Assembly (NCBI GenBank): GCA_023436205.1
Contig: JAEZKC010000049.1
Span: forward strand, 1 to 37,226
Source: Fibrobacterota bacterium
GTDB taxonomy: Bacteria > Fibrobacterota > Chitinivibrionia > Chitinivibrionales > Chitinispirillaceae
DNA length: 37,226 nt
Direction of reading: 5' to 3'
Positions 7,501-15,231 of this stretch are shown in pieces; position 1 is the stretch's first letter, and each line of letters starts with the position of its first letter. The notes beneath the pieces are model-generated. The model was given only the letters and a program-made list of their open reading frames with translations, was not told where the DNA came from and searched no databases. The position numbers and the translations under genes were made by a program.

Positions 7501-9297
7501 TTATTTCAGAACAATCGGTGTGAATTGTTTTACGCCTGTGCCTGAAACATATACGAAATAGCGGCCAGCCGGAATATGTGATAACGAGAAAGCAGTTACA
7601 TCCGCCGCATTAAAACTGGCGATTACCTTTCCCTTTACGTCTACAACCCTGACCTGCAGTTTGGAGCCGTCGGCTGACAGGATGTTCAGGGTTCTGCCCT
7701 CCAGGGAGACTAACGGCGTGCTGCCACGGGTTGCTATTACACTGTGGCGGCGAAATATCGATGTTGAACTGGCAGTCGTGTGTACAAGTTTAACGTCGCT
7801 TATATAGACGTTACCGGTCGCCTGACCGAGGTTGAACGCGAACTGAGATGCCAGGTCGGTGGCGCTGGTCATCGTGAACACGAATTCGTAATCTTGTTCG
7901 GAGGTGGTCAGGTCAAATTCCCTGGAGGCATAACCGGCCCACGGGTCTACCGCCTGCTGGAACGAGACCTCGATCTTTCTTGCCGAGGCCGCTCTTGCCT
8001 TAAAAGTGAGTTTGTACGTCATATCCTTATCAAGAGCCAAACCGTACTGAACAAGCTGCGGCTGATAGGGTTGCGTTCCGATGGTCGTTACGTTTATCGT
8101 CGCGGTCCCGTTGCTGACGCTCGATGTCGCCGCGGAATTGCCCCAGTATTGTCCCTGCCCGAGTTTCCATGATGCTCCATCATCTGTGGTGATAACACTG
8201 CTGCTCGGGAAGTTGCCGTCCTTTATCAGGTTGGTCGTGCCCTCCCCTGAAACCAGTTCGAATTTCGCCGTCACAGTACGGTTATTGCTCATAGTAATGG
8301 TGATGGGGCTTGTAGAACCCGAGGCGTCGCCCTCCCAGCCAACAAATTTCCAACCGGAATTCGGGGTTGCCGTGAGCTGGACGGATGCGTTAGGGGCATA
8401 GTAGCTGTTGTTCGGGTTCTTGGTTACCGTTCCCGCGCCGGAAGGGGAAACGTTCGTCACGAGATAAAACTCATCGCCGCCGCTGCTGCCGCCTAGAGTG
8501 AGAAGATTTTTTGTCACTTTTGCCGAACCACTGCCAGTCTTCGACGAACCGGTATACGATTCAACTTTCATCGCGACTTCGTATAAGGGACAATCCATCA
8601 TTTTCATGCCGGCTTTATCCCACTCGTCAAAGTGCTTGGAAACAGTGATCTTGCCGCTTTGTCTGTGGCTGCTTGTGCTCTTAGGAACGCTGAAGTACTG
8701 TTTGAAGTTGCCGTTCCCGGTCAGCATGGGTTGACCAATCCTGTCGGCGATCCAAAACTCATAGACGATACCGTCGATCGTAGCTTCGCCGTACTTTTTG
8801 GCGTTGGTGCCGCCGGAAGCCGGGTTATAGCTGCCGCGGTCTTGAATAATGTAGTATTCAATCTGATTGGAGAACGTTGTGTTTTGACCGCTTTCCGTTT
8901 TTGTGGGTACGTTTGCCGACGGGTAGTACGCCCAGCCATACACGCCAAGCATCTTTACATTGTCGCCGGAGGTCCATGTTGCGGCGAAATCAAGAGTTAT
9001 GTTACCGACTGATCTGGCAGTTGTATTACTTGAAGACCCCCATTTTTTTCCGGCCCGGAAAAGGATATTCTCCGTACCGTTCCAGGTCGCCTCAAATGTA
9101 CCGCCATTCGGGTTAGTGCTGCCTCCTGTGATTTTCATTTCGACCGTGCCACTGTTGTTCTGATTCCAGAGCTCATAGTCAATGCCATCACATTTTTGTA
9201 TTGTGCTGGTTTTCCACGTTCCGCACTGCCCCCAAGACAGCGAAGACCCGATAGCTACGAACGCAAGCGCTGCGGCAAAAACTTTTTTGATTATCAT
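7501..9297 (-). CDS. Secreted GH11 endo-beta-1,4-xylanase with InlB-like repeat, CBM4_9-like and sorting domains
   Basis: This is a 598-aa xylanase. Order: signal peptide (1-23); GH11 beta-jelly-roll (about 30-265); divergent InlB-type bacterial repeat (about 280-347, VSPSGAGTV...GWKFVGWEG); CBM4_9-like module (about 355-510); T9SS-like tail (about 530-598) ending FTPIVLK. GH11 hallmarks are YELWNQ, the nucleophile Glu147 in IEYYIIQD and the acid/base Glu246 in AMKVESYTGS. The last motif differs from the common ATEGYxSSG form, so the family assignment rests on the whole pattern. GGGAG lies 4 bases before the ATG. It is separated from the GH10 gene by 591 bp with its own 3' structures, so it is probably transcribed separately. 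No clear promoter was recognised upstream. Confidence 0.92.
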   Translation of the reverse strand: MIIKKVFAAALAFVAIGSSLSWGQCGTWKTSTIQKCDGIDYELWNQNNSGTVEMKITGGSTNPNGGTFEATWNGTENILFRAGKKWGSSSNTTARSVGNITLDFAATWTSGDNVKMLGVYGWAYYPSANVPTKTESGQNTTFSNQIEYYIIQDRGSYNPASGGTNAKKYGEATIDGIVYEFWIADRIGQPMLTGNGNFKQYFSVPKSTSSHRQSGKITVSKHFDEWDKAGMKMMDCPLYEVAMKVESYTGSSKTGSGSAKVTKNLLTLGGSSGGDEFYLVTNVSPSGAGTVTKNPNNSYYAPNASVQLTATPNSGWKFVGWEGDASGSTSPITITMSNNRTVTAKFELVSGEGTTNLIKDGNFPSSSVITTDDGASWKLGQGQYWGNSAATSSVSNGTATINVTTIGTQPYQPQLVQYGLALDKDMTYKLTFKARAASARKIEVSFQQAVDPWAGYASREFDLTTSEQDYEFVFTMTSATDLASQFAFNLGQATGNVYISDVKLVHTTASSTSIFRRHSVIATRGSTPLVSLEGRTLNILSADGSKLQVRVVDVKGKVIASFNAADVTAFSLSHIPAGRYFVYVSGTGVKQFTPIVLK

Positions 9298-9743
9298 ACA
9301 ACTCCCTGCAAAAAAGATTTAAGGTTCATTAGATTACAGGTGCCAAAACTTGTAACACCGAAATCAGACCAACACTCAAAGGTAAAAATGAAGATAGGTT
9401 CTGCCAGAAACGGCATGCAATATCGATTGTGTTGAAGCTATGCAGGACCCGGACATTGGAAGGGTAATGCAATTCCCCTTGTAATGCCACTGAATTTTTT
9501 TAGAGGTAAATAAGAAGCAGGGGAACGAGCTTATAAGACAGATTCCGCTATCTCCCAGCTGAAGTTGAAGAGCGATATAAGGGGCACAATAGGACACTTG
9601 GGAACTAATCTTGAGTAGGATGACTATGGCCCCAAGCACTATATTCCCTCAAATCCGGGGAATGCAGATTTATAGAGAATATTACTGAAAAGGCAGCACA
9701 ATCCGATTTCAAACAAATCGGTTTATTAAAAAGACTTTCCTGT
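9298..9743. other. 446-bp intergenic region between divergent genes, with one hairpin
   Basis: No gene is supported here. It separates the minus-strand GH11 gene from a plus-strand gene, so both 5' regions lie in it. One TGTTGAA motif is at 9430-9436, matching the cluster upstream of GH10. CCGATTT (9703-9709) and AAATCGG (9715-9721) form a 7-bp stem with loop CAAAC, followed by TTTATT, only 22 bases before the ATG at 9744. It may be a weak terminator or a structured leader. Confidence 0.5.
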
Positions 9744-10259
9744 ATGACAAATCAACCCAATTTATCAGAATACTCCACCTACTTATCATCTAAAAACATC
9801 GATGAGCTCATCGAAATCAGAGATGGCCTGGATTCTCAAAAGTATCCTGAGAGGTACAGTTGCGTCTGTAGTGAACTTTCAAGAAAACGAAAAGCGGAAG
9901 CAGATGCATTTGCAAATGTCTCCTTTGATCCTAAGGTCTGGGATGATCTGAAAAGAAAAGAGCTGATCCTTAGAATACTGCTTATCGGATGGTTGCCGGT
10001 TAACTTTTGTTTGATGCTGTTGATCAAGCTTTTCCCTCTAGCAATGGTACCGGTTCTGATGATTCTGATTGTCTACTTTATCACTATTCATGCAATCACC
10101 AGCAGCATTTACTCTTTTAAATGCCCCAATTGTCATCATGAACTGTTTCACAAGGGGTCGTTTCTGGGGGTATTCCCGATTTGCAATCGGAGGACACGTG
10201 TTTGCCTCAACTGCGGACTGCCGATCTGTACTGTGCCTCGTGTTTCAATGAGAGAGTAA
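9744..10259 (+). CDS. Hypothetical membrane protein with C-terminal zinc ribbon
   Basis: The 171-aa product has a soluble N-terminus (about 1-72) including the segment DSQKYPERYSCVCSEL, a hydrophobic stretch of probably two membrane helices (about 74-118), and a C-terminal part with CPNC (about 126-129) and CLNCG (about 155-159), which would form a four-Cys zinc ribbon on the cytoplasmic side. The L-x-x-I-x-x-x-L-x-x-x-K-Y-P-E-R-Y pattern is found in many short bacterial proteins of unknown role. The ribosome site is weak and a hairpin lies just upstream. Composition is AT-rich compared with the xylanase genes. No function is assigned. Confidence 0.7.
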   Translation: MTNQPNLSEYSTYLSSKNIDELIEIRDGLDSQKYPERYSCVCSELSRKRKAEADAFANVSFDPKVWDDLKRKELILRILLIGWLPVNFCLMLLIKLFPLAMVPVLMILIVYFITIHAITSSIYSFKCPNCHHELFHKGSFLGVFPICNRRTRVCLNCGLPICTVPRVSMRE

Positions 10260-10374
10260 CTCTCCAAAAAGGGCCCATTTCATTCTTACAAGTTCAGAAC
10301 CACACCCCAGTATCGCAGGTTTTATTTTAATCGAAGCATTCCCAAAGCTGCTCACTAAAAAACCAGGAGAAGAA

Positions 10375-11820
10375 ATGGCCCTTGAACATCTTTCCCCCTC
10401 ACTTTTATGGAAGCACTTCGAAAAATTGTGTTCTATCCCCAGACCATCGGGGCATGAGCGGCAGGCGGCAGCCTACGTGGTGAGTGAGGCACAGCGGCTG
10501 GGACTTGAATCATACACCGATGCAATCGGCAATGTTATTGTTCGTAAAGAAGCGAGTCCCGGTTTTGAAAACCGAGGCGGGGTAATTCTGCAGAGTCATC
10601 TGGATATGGTGCCGCAGAAGAATGAGGGCACGGACCACGATTTTTTAAAAGATCCCATTAACCCCTATATCGACGGTGAATGGGTGAAGGCTCGAGGCAC
10701 TACCCTGGGGGCCGATAACGGAATCGGGGTGGCGGCAGCTCTTGCGGTTCTTGAGGATAAAGAGCTCAGGCATGGACCACTGGAGGCACTGTTTACCATC
10801 GATGAGGAATCGGGGATGACAGGGGCTCTCAATTTACAGCCAGGTGTTCTTGAGGGTAAAACACTGATCAATCTGGACACGGAGCATGAGGGGGAGATTT
10901 TTATCGGCTGCGCCGGAGGCATTGATGCACAAATAAAACTGCCGGTCAGCTATGAGAATGCCGCTTCGGAGATGGTGCCTTTGGGAATTGCGGTAAAGGG
11001 GCTAAAAGGCGGTCACTCGGGAATCGATATCGATTTGGGTAGAGGCAACGCCATTAAGATTCTGACCAGGTTTCTGTATATTTCACTGTCCCGGTTTGAT
11101 TTTCGGATCTGTTCCATTCGAGGCGGTTCGGTGCGAAATGCCATTCCCCGGGAGGCATTTTGCAGTGTCATGCTGCCAAGAGAGCAGGTGGATTCGTTCT
11201 GCAACAGTTCAGAGCAGTTTGAGCTTGTGGTGAAGAGTGAGCTGTCCCTGTCTGATCCGGGTGTAAGCGTCGTGATGAGCTCGGCTGTCGAGTCTTTGCC
11301 TGTTTTGACCAGCAAATCTCAGCTGGCTCTTCTGCGTTCGTTGTATGCCTGTCCAAACGGAGTGATACGCATGAGCGATCGGGTGATCGGGGTCGTTGAG
11401 ACCTCCAGTAATCTGGCAATCATTAAAAATCATGATGACTATATTGAGGTACAGTGTCTTCTGCGCAGTTCGATCGATACCGCAAGAGATGATCTCTGTT
11501 GCGCTGTGGAGAGCGCGTTTGAATCCAACGGGGCATCTGTGGCTTTTACCGGGGCCTATCCCGGGTGGATTCCAGATCCGGAGGCTTCGGTGCTTAAGGT
11601 GATGAAAAGGGTTTATGCTGCTCTCTTCGGGGAGGAACCGGAAATAAAGGTGGTGCATGCCGGGTTGGAGTGCGGCATAATCGGGGCTAAGTATCCTCAA
11701 ATGGAGCTGGTATCCATTGGTCCGACAATGCGTTCCCCTCATTCACCTGACGAATGTCTGCAGATTGACACTGTGGATAAGTTCTGGCGATTTCTGGTCG
11801 GGACGCTTAAAGAGGTGTAG
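10375..11820 (+). CDS. pepD: PepD-like aminoacyl-histidine dipeptidase (M20C metallopeptidase)
   Basis: The 481-aa product matches the usual length of Xaa-His dipeptidase (carnosinase-like, also called PepD), a cytoplasmic dizinc enzyme that splits dipeptides. Zinc and catalytic motifs are visible: H75-L-D77 (HLDMVP), Asp114 (GADNGIG), the general base Glu144 with Glu145 (DEESGMTG), Asp168 (INLDTE) and a C-terminal His456 (SPHSPDE). The middle part (about 185-385) is the lid/dimerisation domain, with GGHSGIDID typical of M20C. AGGAG precedes the ATG. It precedes, on the same strand, a set of genes for peptide uptake and D-Ala-D-Ala hydrolysis, which suits a role in peptide salvage. A 90-bp dispersed repeat follows. 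Confidence 0.93.
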   Translation: MALEHLSPSLLWKHFEKLCSIPRPSGHERQAAAYVVSEAQRLGLESYTDAIGNVIVRKEASPGFENRGGVILQSHLDMVPQKNEGTDHDFLKDPINPYIDGEWVKARGTTLGADNGIGVAAALAVLEDKELRHGPLEALFTIDEESGMTGALNLQPGVLEGKTLINLDTEHEGEIFIGCAGGIDAQIKLPVSYENAASEMVPLGIAVKGLKGGHSGIDIDLGRGNAIKILTRFLYISLSRFDFRICSIRGGSVRNAIPREAFCSVMLPREQVDSFCNSSEQFELVVKSELSLSDPGVSVVMSSAVESLPVLTSKSQLALLRSLYACPNGVIRMSDRVIGVVETSSNLAIIKNHDDYIEVQCLLRSSIDTARDDLCCAVESAFESNGASVAFTGAYPGWIPDPEASVLKVMKRVYAALFGEEPEIKVVHAGLECGIIGAKYPQMELVSIGPTMRSPHSPDECLQIDTVDKFWRFLVGTLKEV

Positions 11821-11837
11821 AGCTACAGGTCTTAAAG

Positions 11838-11927
11838 ATTCGTGATTGATGAACTCTGATGACTATCTACAGCGGGAGTTTCAATGCGGGGAGGGAAGTG
11901 GTGACCTGTGAGGCGTCTTCGCCGTTA
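11838..11927. repeat. 90-bp dispersed repeat, copy B
   Basis: Same length and ends as the copy at 1804-1893 (ATTCGTGATTGA...CTTCGCCGTTA), and 17 bases after the pepD stop codon. The rest of the 343-bp gap to the next gene holds only a small inverted repeat, ACAGTA-GGGC-TACTGT (12015-12030), with TTTTTT about 10 bases beyond, possibly a weak plus-strand terminator. Confidence 0.65.
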
Positions 11928-12163
11928 GTAAAAGTAATCTGATGAATGAGAACTAATCATTTAAAAATCAACAGCTTATACCTTCCCGGATCTGAAGCCT
12001 GATCCAGCTGACTGACAGTAGGGCTACTGTTGTTGTAATCTTTTTTAAATCAGCGCTTTATCTGTATTTAAAGGTATACTGAACCTGCAATGCCGTTTCC
12101 CCCCATTGCCTCGACGGCACTCTTTTTGCGTCTCTTTTCAGCTTGCATTTCCCGTAAATCTTT

Positions 12164-13237
12164 ATGCCCTTAACCGTAGTGTCCGATACCATGCCGTCTT
12201 CCGCCAGAGAATCCTGGGCTGATCTGCTGAAAGTGATTGCCATTCTGGCAGTTATCACTATTCACGCTTCTGCTCCGCTGCTTGTCAGATACAAAGAAAC
12301 CGGCTTATCCGCCTGGTGGGTAGCGAATATGTACAATTCGCTTTCTCGCTGGTGCATTCCGGTGTTTTTCATGCTCAGCGGCTGCTTTCTTGTTCCCAAA
12401 GCAGGTAAGTCCCTGTCCTTTTTTCTGTTACGACGAGTTCAGCGCATCGTGATTCCCTTTATTATATGGAGTTTTATCTACTTTAAATGGAGAGTTCTCT
12501 ATTATGGGCAAGACCTGTCTCTTTCCGCCTTTTTTCCGATGCTGATAAGTGAGCCGATTTATTACCACCTGTGGTTTTTTTATGTGCTGATTGTGCTCTA
12601 TTTTCTGGCGCCGATTCTGTCGATCTATTTCCAGAATTCAAAGCCCTCCATAAACGGCTATTTTCTGCTCCTGTGGTTTTTTGCGGCTTCCGTATATCCG
12701 CTTCTTGAGCGATTTTTGGGTTTTAGTACATTCTTTTCCTTCGGTAATGTGGAGACGTCCCTTCACTATCTGGGGTTTTTCATGATGGGTTATCTGCTCA
12801 GAGATATACAGTTGAACAGTGTTGAAAGGCTGTTTTTTTTCCTGCTGTTTCTTTGCGGGCTATTCCTTACATCCTTTGGCAGTTATTTCCTTTCCATCGT
12901 CAAAAAGGAGGGGGTGTTTGATGATTTTTTCTATATCTATTACACTCCCAATGTGGCCATAATGGCGGTTTCAGTTTTTCTTCTGATGAAAAGCATTCCT
13001 TTTCCCAAAGCGGGAATACTGCTTTCCTTTGTAGCATCATGCGTACCGGGGATTTTTCTTGTACACGCCATGGTGATAGCGCTTTTGAAGCAGGGGGTTT
13101 TGGGGATCACAGTTAATGAGGTCACGTACGGTCCGGTCTGGGGGATACCTCTATTTACCGGGGTCATTTTTATTCTTTCGCTTCTGGTTATTGCGCCCAT
13201 AAAACTTGTTCCCGGTCTCAAATACATTGTACCCTGA
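12164..13237 (+). CDS. Acyltransferase family 3 membrane protein (OafA/YiaH-like)
   Basis: This 357-aa integral membrane protein has about ten hydrophobic segments. The first helix holds the family signature: D20-LLKVIAILAVITIH34-A, with the conserved His of acyltransferase 3 proteins, followed by SRWCIPVFFMLSG with the conserved Arg and the membrane motif. Such proteins transfer acetyl or other acyl groups from the cytoplasm to sugars of surface polysaccharides or peptidoglycan; the acceptor cannot be predicted. No convincing ribosome site is seen before ATG 12164, and starts at 12179 (GTG) or 12191 (ATG) are possible. It is followed after 20 bases by the alpha/beta hydrolase gene, so the two are probably an operon. 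Confidence 0.85.
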   Translation: MPLTVVSDTMPSSARESWADLLKVIAILAVITIHASAPLLVRYKETGLSAWWVANMYNSLSRWCIPVFFMLSGCFLVPKAGKSLSFFLLRRVQRIVIPFIIWSFIYFKWRVLYYGQDLSLSAFFPMLISEPIYYHLWFFYVLIVLYFLAPILSIYFQNSKPSINGYFLLLWFFAASVYPLLERFLGFSTFFSFGNVETSLHYLGFFMMGYLLRDIQLNSVERLFFFLLFLCGLFLTSFGSYFLSIVKKEGVFDDFFYIYYTPNVAIMAVSVFLLMKSIPFPKAGILLSFVASCVPGIFLVHAMVIALLKQGVLGITVNEVTYGPVWGIPLFTGVIFILSLLVIAPIKLVPGLKYIVP

Positions 13238-13257
13238 GGTGCTAAAGGGGTGTTAGT

Positions 13258-14349
13258 ATGGATAAAACCTGTAAGTATTTGATTAACAACATTTCAGTGA
13301 TGCTTTCGCTGCTCTGTGTAGGGGGGGTTTGGGGGTGCGGAGGTGTCAGTGCTCAGAACGATGCCAGCCATGCCAGATACATTTCCAACTCCCAGTATAA
13401 ATCTTTCAGCAGCATTGCGCGATCACCTCTTATGCGCCTCTCAAAGAAGAACGCCTGGAAAAAGGCAGTTCCGGAAGCGGTGCAGATCAGCATTCCTTCC
13501 AGTGTCGACGGGAAGATGCAGCCTGCAATGTTTTACAATTCCGGGTCGGACCATAAGAAGCCGCTTCTGGTGGCGCTTCATTCCTGGAGTTCCGATTACC
13601 GCAAGCAGTTCAGCATTCCATTTGGAATCTGGTGTGTGGAGAATGACTGGGTGTTGATTCATCCCAATTTCAGGGGGGCATTCACCAACAGCGAGGCTAC
13701 TGCATCGGAGCTTGCGGTTCAGGATATCCTGGATGCGCTGGAGTACGCGAAAGGGAATGCATCTGTTGATGAATCAAGGATTTACGTCACTGGTTTTTCG
13801 GGCGGGGGAATGATGACTCTTATCATGGCCGGACGGTACCCCGAGCTCTGGACTGCCGCTGCGGCCTGGGTACCTGTTTATGATCTTTCCCAGTGGTTTG
13901 AGACCACGAGGCGTTCCCGTCATGGCTATGCCCGCCACATAGAGAATTCCTGTGGCGGGGCTCCACTGCCGGGCACCGATGCTTTCGAGGAGTGCGGTCG
14001 AAGGAGTGTGAGTAATTACCTGGCCAATGCACGAGGTAAGGAGATAAAAATTTTTATTGCTACGGGAGTCAAAGATGTCTTTGTGCCTCCGGGGCACTCT
14101 CTTCAGGCGTTTAACGATCTGGCAGAAAACGAAGACAGGTTCACCGATCAGGAGATATCGTACATCAATAAAAATCGCGCTCTCCCTTCCTCCTTGAAGG
14201 GGATCTATTCAGATTCTCTTTTCAGTGATGCTGGATTTCCTTTGCTCCTGGAGCGGCAGTCGTCAAATGTGGTTTTTAAAATGTACGATGGAAATCATGA
14301 TATCATCTATAATGCGGGGCTTTCATGGCTTAGTCAGCAGCATAAATAA
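13258..14349 (+). CDS. Exported alpha/beta hydrolase (S9 prolyl-oligopeptidase/esterase-like)
   Basis: The 363-aa product begins with a hydrophobic export signal; Cys27 in GVWGC might act as a lipobox, although the -3 position is atypical. The hydrolase fold starts at about 100. A full triad can be placed: nucleophile Ser181 in GFSGGG, Asp273 in GVKDVF, His347 in GNHDI. The oxyanion region VALHSWS and HPNFRG are typical of S9-family and polyhydroxybutyrate-depolymerase-like esterases. A ribosome site AAAGGGGTG precedes the ATG. The gene follows the acyltransferase by 20 bases; acyl addition and removal on the same surface glycan is possible but is only an inference. Peptide and ester substrates cannot be told apart. 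Confidence 0.82.
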   Translation: MDKTCKYLINNISVMLSLLCVGGVWGCGGVSAQNDASHARYISNSQYKSFSSIARSPLMRLSKKNAWKKAVPEAVQISIPSSVDGKMQPAMFYNSGSDHKKPLLVALHSWSSDYRKQFSIPFGIWCVENDWVLIHPNFRGAFTNSEATASELAVQDILDALEYAKGNASVDESRIYVTGFSGGGMMTLIMAGRYPELWTAAAAWVPVYDLSQWFETTRRSRHGYARHIENSCGGAPLPGTDAFEECGRRSVSNYLANARGKEIKIFIATGVKDVFVPPGHSLQAFNDLAENEDRFTDQEISYINKNRALPSSLKGIYSDSLFSDAGFPLLLERQSSNVVFKMYDGNHDIIYNAGLSWLSQQHK

Positions 14350-14442
14350 TCGCATTCGGCAGACGTTCATAGCAATAATTCCGACTCCGGATTCGTAGGT
14401 TTTCACTTGATCTACAAACAATCTGCCACCAGGGATAGCGGG

Positions 14443-15120
14443 ATGAAGAGTTTCTTTATGGCTGTTGCAGTTCTTTGCTGGGTTGCGATGAGCGCAGCGG
14501 AGCTCCCTCAGACCTTCAAAGAGTACGAGTCCAGTTTATTTGCTTCGGGGCTGGTAAAGATACGTGATCTGGATTCTACAATTGTGGTTGAGCTGAAATA
14601 CGCTGTGCCGCAGAATTTCATGGGGTTGAATGTCTATGGGGAGCTCAGAGATTGTTATCTGCAGGCTGAAGCGGCGCGTAAGCTGGTTGAGGCCAACCGG
14701 ATTCTCAAGAGTATCCGGCCAGATCTTTCGCTTCTGGTGGCGGATGGCTTTCGCCCGCGGCATGTGCAGCGAAGGATGTGGGAGCTGGTGAAGGATACTC
14801 CTCAGAGAAATTATGTGGCCAACCCTGCAGGTGGCTCCATGCACAATTACGGGTGTGCGGTGGATATTACCATCTGCGACAAGGATCATAAAAGGCTTGA
14901 TATGGGGACCCCGATTGATCATTTCGGACCGCTCTCCCAGGTGCGTCTGGAACAGAAGCACTTAAGGGAGGGATTGCTTACTCGCGAGCAGGTGGAAAAC
15001 CGCAGGCTTTTGCGGCAGGTTATGACCCGGGCGGGTTTTCGGCAGCTGCCCATAGAGTGGTGGCATTACGATGCATTCGACAAAAAGGTGGTCAGGGCGA
15101 GGTTCCCGATTATGGAATAA
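14443..15120 (+). CDS. VanX/DdpX-like D-alanyl-D-alanine dipeptidase (M15D)
   Basis: This zinc peptidase splits D-Ala-D-Ala or related dipeptides. I place the start at ATG 14443 (225 aa) because the product then begins with a signal-like sequence (MKSFFMAVAVLCWVAMSAA); the frame extends to a TTG at 14407. The catalytic set matches VanX in identity and spacing: H134 and D141 in SMHNYGCAVDIT, E205 and H208 in EWWH. ADGFRPRHVQ contains the conserved Arg. Family members are either glycopeptide-resistance enzymes (cytoplasmic VanX) or nutrient/recycling enzymes (DdpX); the signal peptide points to a periplasmic enzyme. It directly precedes an oligopeptide importer and an AmpG homologue, the arrangement seen for DdpX with the ddp importer, which supports peptidoglycan peptide salvage. 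Confidence 0.92.
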   Translation: MKSFFMAVAVLCWVAMSAAELPQTFKEYESSLFASGLVKIRDLDSTIVVELKYAVPQNFMGLNVYGELRDCYLQAEAARKLVEANRILKSIRPDLSLLVADGFRPRHVQRRMWELVKDTPQRNYVANPAGGSMHNYGCAVDITICDKDHKRLDMGTPIDHFGPLSQVRLEQKHLREGLLTREQVENRRLLRQVMTRAGFRQLPIEWWHYDAFDKKVVRARFPIME

Positions 15121-15141
15121 TGTTTGATGCATCTTCTCTGG

Positions 15142-15171
15142 TTGTGTAATCAATGAGTTATGTGATATATT
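15142..15171 (+). promoter_or_regulatory. Candidate sigma-70-type promoter for the peptide importer operon
   Basis: TTGTGT (15142-15147), 18-bp spacer, TATATT (15166-15171), in a strongly AT-rich stretch 60 bases before the start codon of the binding-protein gene. No transcription data exist; other AT hexamers nearby could serve instead. Confidence 0.4.
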
Positions 15172-15231
15172 ACATTATTATATTTTCAAAGTGTTATAAA
15201 TTGTTATCCAAACGAAAGCTGGAGTGAATCG

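Noticed and set aside
9376..9639. Minus-strand open frame (87 codons) in the gap before 9744
   Set aside because: No ribosome site, no recognisable domain and composition like the surrounding noncoding DNA.
11209..11742. Minus-strand open frame (177 codons) within pepD
   Set aside because: Antisense to the conserved M20 domain, no ribosome site, no family resemblance.
14443..15120. VanX as part of a vancomycin-resistance cluster
   Set aside because: No VanH, VanA/B ligase or VanRS genes are adjacent; the context is peptide import and AmpG, and the protein has a signal peptide.
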